64,000 bases of DNA from Plasmodium coatneyi (lineage: Eukaryota; Apicomplexa; Aconoidasida; Haemosporida; Plasmodiidae). The notes beneath the pieces were generated by a model. That model made no database searches. It saw only the letters and a list, made by a program, of their open reading frames with translations, and was not told the origin of the DNA. The position numbers and the translations under genes were made by a program. How positions within the stretch are numbered: the first letter of the stretch is position 1; each line of letters begins with the position of its first letter. The stretch is taken from NCBI RefSeq assembly GCF_001680005.1, contig NC_033568.1:868001-932000 (forward strand), in the 5' to 3' direction. Shown piece by piece: positions 63,898 to 64,000 of the stretch.

Positions 63898-64000
63898 CTA
63901 GGGGTCCAAATTCTGCTGCGTGAAGAGGCCGTACTGAGCAACGTAATCGGCCCAGGTCTTCTTCTGGCGAAGCAGGGAAGTCACAATTTCGACCAAATCT
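63898..64000 (-). CDS. Glycyl-tRNA synthetase, C-terminal end (partial, runs off the window)
   Basis: The last 33 codons of a minus-strand gene end at a TAG whose complement is at 63898-63900. The peptide (VEIVTSLLRQKKTWADYVAQ, then YGLFTQQNLDP) matches the end of the anticodon-binding domain of eukaryotic glycyl-tRNA synthetase, where human GARS reads VVAGLVTGETTWEDV..YPLF. The TW.D....Y.LF pattern is the key. From memory, glycyl-tRNA synthetase also neighbours PanK1 and P113 in P. falciparum, which supports the call. Everything upstream of this tail lies beyond the window. Confidence 0.75.
   Translation of the reverse strand, partial: DLVEIVTSLLRQKKTWADYVAQYGLFTQQNLDP

Noticed and set aside
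1..64000. tRNA, rRNA, CRISPR, insertion sequences or subtelomeric multigene families
   Set aside because: No tRNA-like B-box context (GGTTCGANNCC) with a matching arm, no rRNA sequence, no regularly spaced direct repeats with unique spacers, no transposase and no PIR/SICAvar-like exon were seen by eye.

Overview
This window is nuclear DNA of a malaria parasite, most likely from the vivax/simian clade (P. vivax, cynomolgi, knowlesi, coatneyi or inui type). The evidence is the gene content (surface protein P113, type II pantothenate kinase, a Ctr copper transporter, an axonemal dynein chain), asparagine/lysine-rich and acidic low-complexity inserts, short GT-AG introns with pyrimidine-rich acceptors, moderate base composition rather than the extreme AT of P. 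falciparum, and long A or T homopolymers between genes. From memory, the run glycyl-tRNA synthetase - PanK1 - P113 - GMPPB - RPS25 - copper transporter resembles part of P. falciparum chromosome 14; I could not check this. The exact species is not resolved.

I support 22 complete protein genes and one partial one. From left to right: ARP4 (+); a UPF0301/AlgH protein with a huge acidic insert (-); a TOG/HEAT-like protein (-); the ER ubiquitin ligase HRD1 (-, 4 exons); Nrap/UTP22 (-); a DNAJC17-like J protein (+); a BOD1/Shg1-like protein (+); organellar ribosomal protein bL21 (+, 4 exons); a small single-span membrane protein (+, 3 exons); a Ctr copper transporter (+); a coiled-coil protein (+); an ASCC2/Cue3-like CUE protein (-, 3 exons); TIM8 (-, 3 exons); RNA polymerase III subunit RPC34 (+, 6 exons); an 849-residue unrecognised protein (+, 6 exons); RPS25 (+, start codon split by an intron); a TenA-HAD fusion resembling plant TH2 (-); a stand-alone DIX domain protein (+, 4 exons); GDP-mannose pyrophosphorylase (+, 2 exons); axonemal dynein light chain p28/DNALI1 (+, 4 exons); P113 (-, 2 exons); PanK1 (+, 3 exons); a GPHR/GPR89-type channel (+); and the C-terminal end of glycyl-tRNA synthetase (-) at the right edge. 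Exon joins were worked out by reading frame, phase and GT/AG sites; every join listed keeps phase.

This is mostly a housekeeping, syntenic chromosome interior: chromatin (ARP4, Shg1-like), ribosome and RNA biogenesis (UTP22, RPC34, RPS25, DNAJC17), organelles (bL21, TIM8), ER quality control and ribosome rescue (HRD1, ASCC2-like), cofactors (PanK1, TH2-like), GPI and sugar-nucleotide supply (GMPPB with the GPI-type protein P113) and the male-gamete axoneme (DNALI1, possibly the TOG protein). No tRNA, rRNA, transposon, CRISPR array or multigene surface family was seen.

The most interesting signals are: a short dispersed repeat with core TATGAACCGTTCAGG beside A or T tracts in introns and intergenic DNA, in both orientations; a candidate for the thiamine-phosphate phosphatase (TH2-like fusion); a protist DIX domain protein; an AlgH domain split by several hundred residues; and several 8 to 18 bp tandem arrays in gene-flanking DNA.
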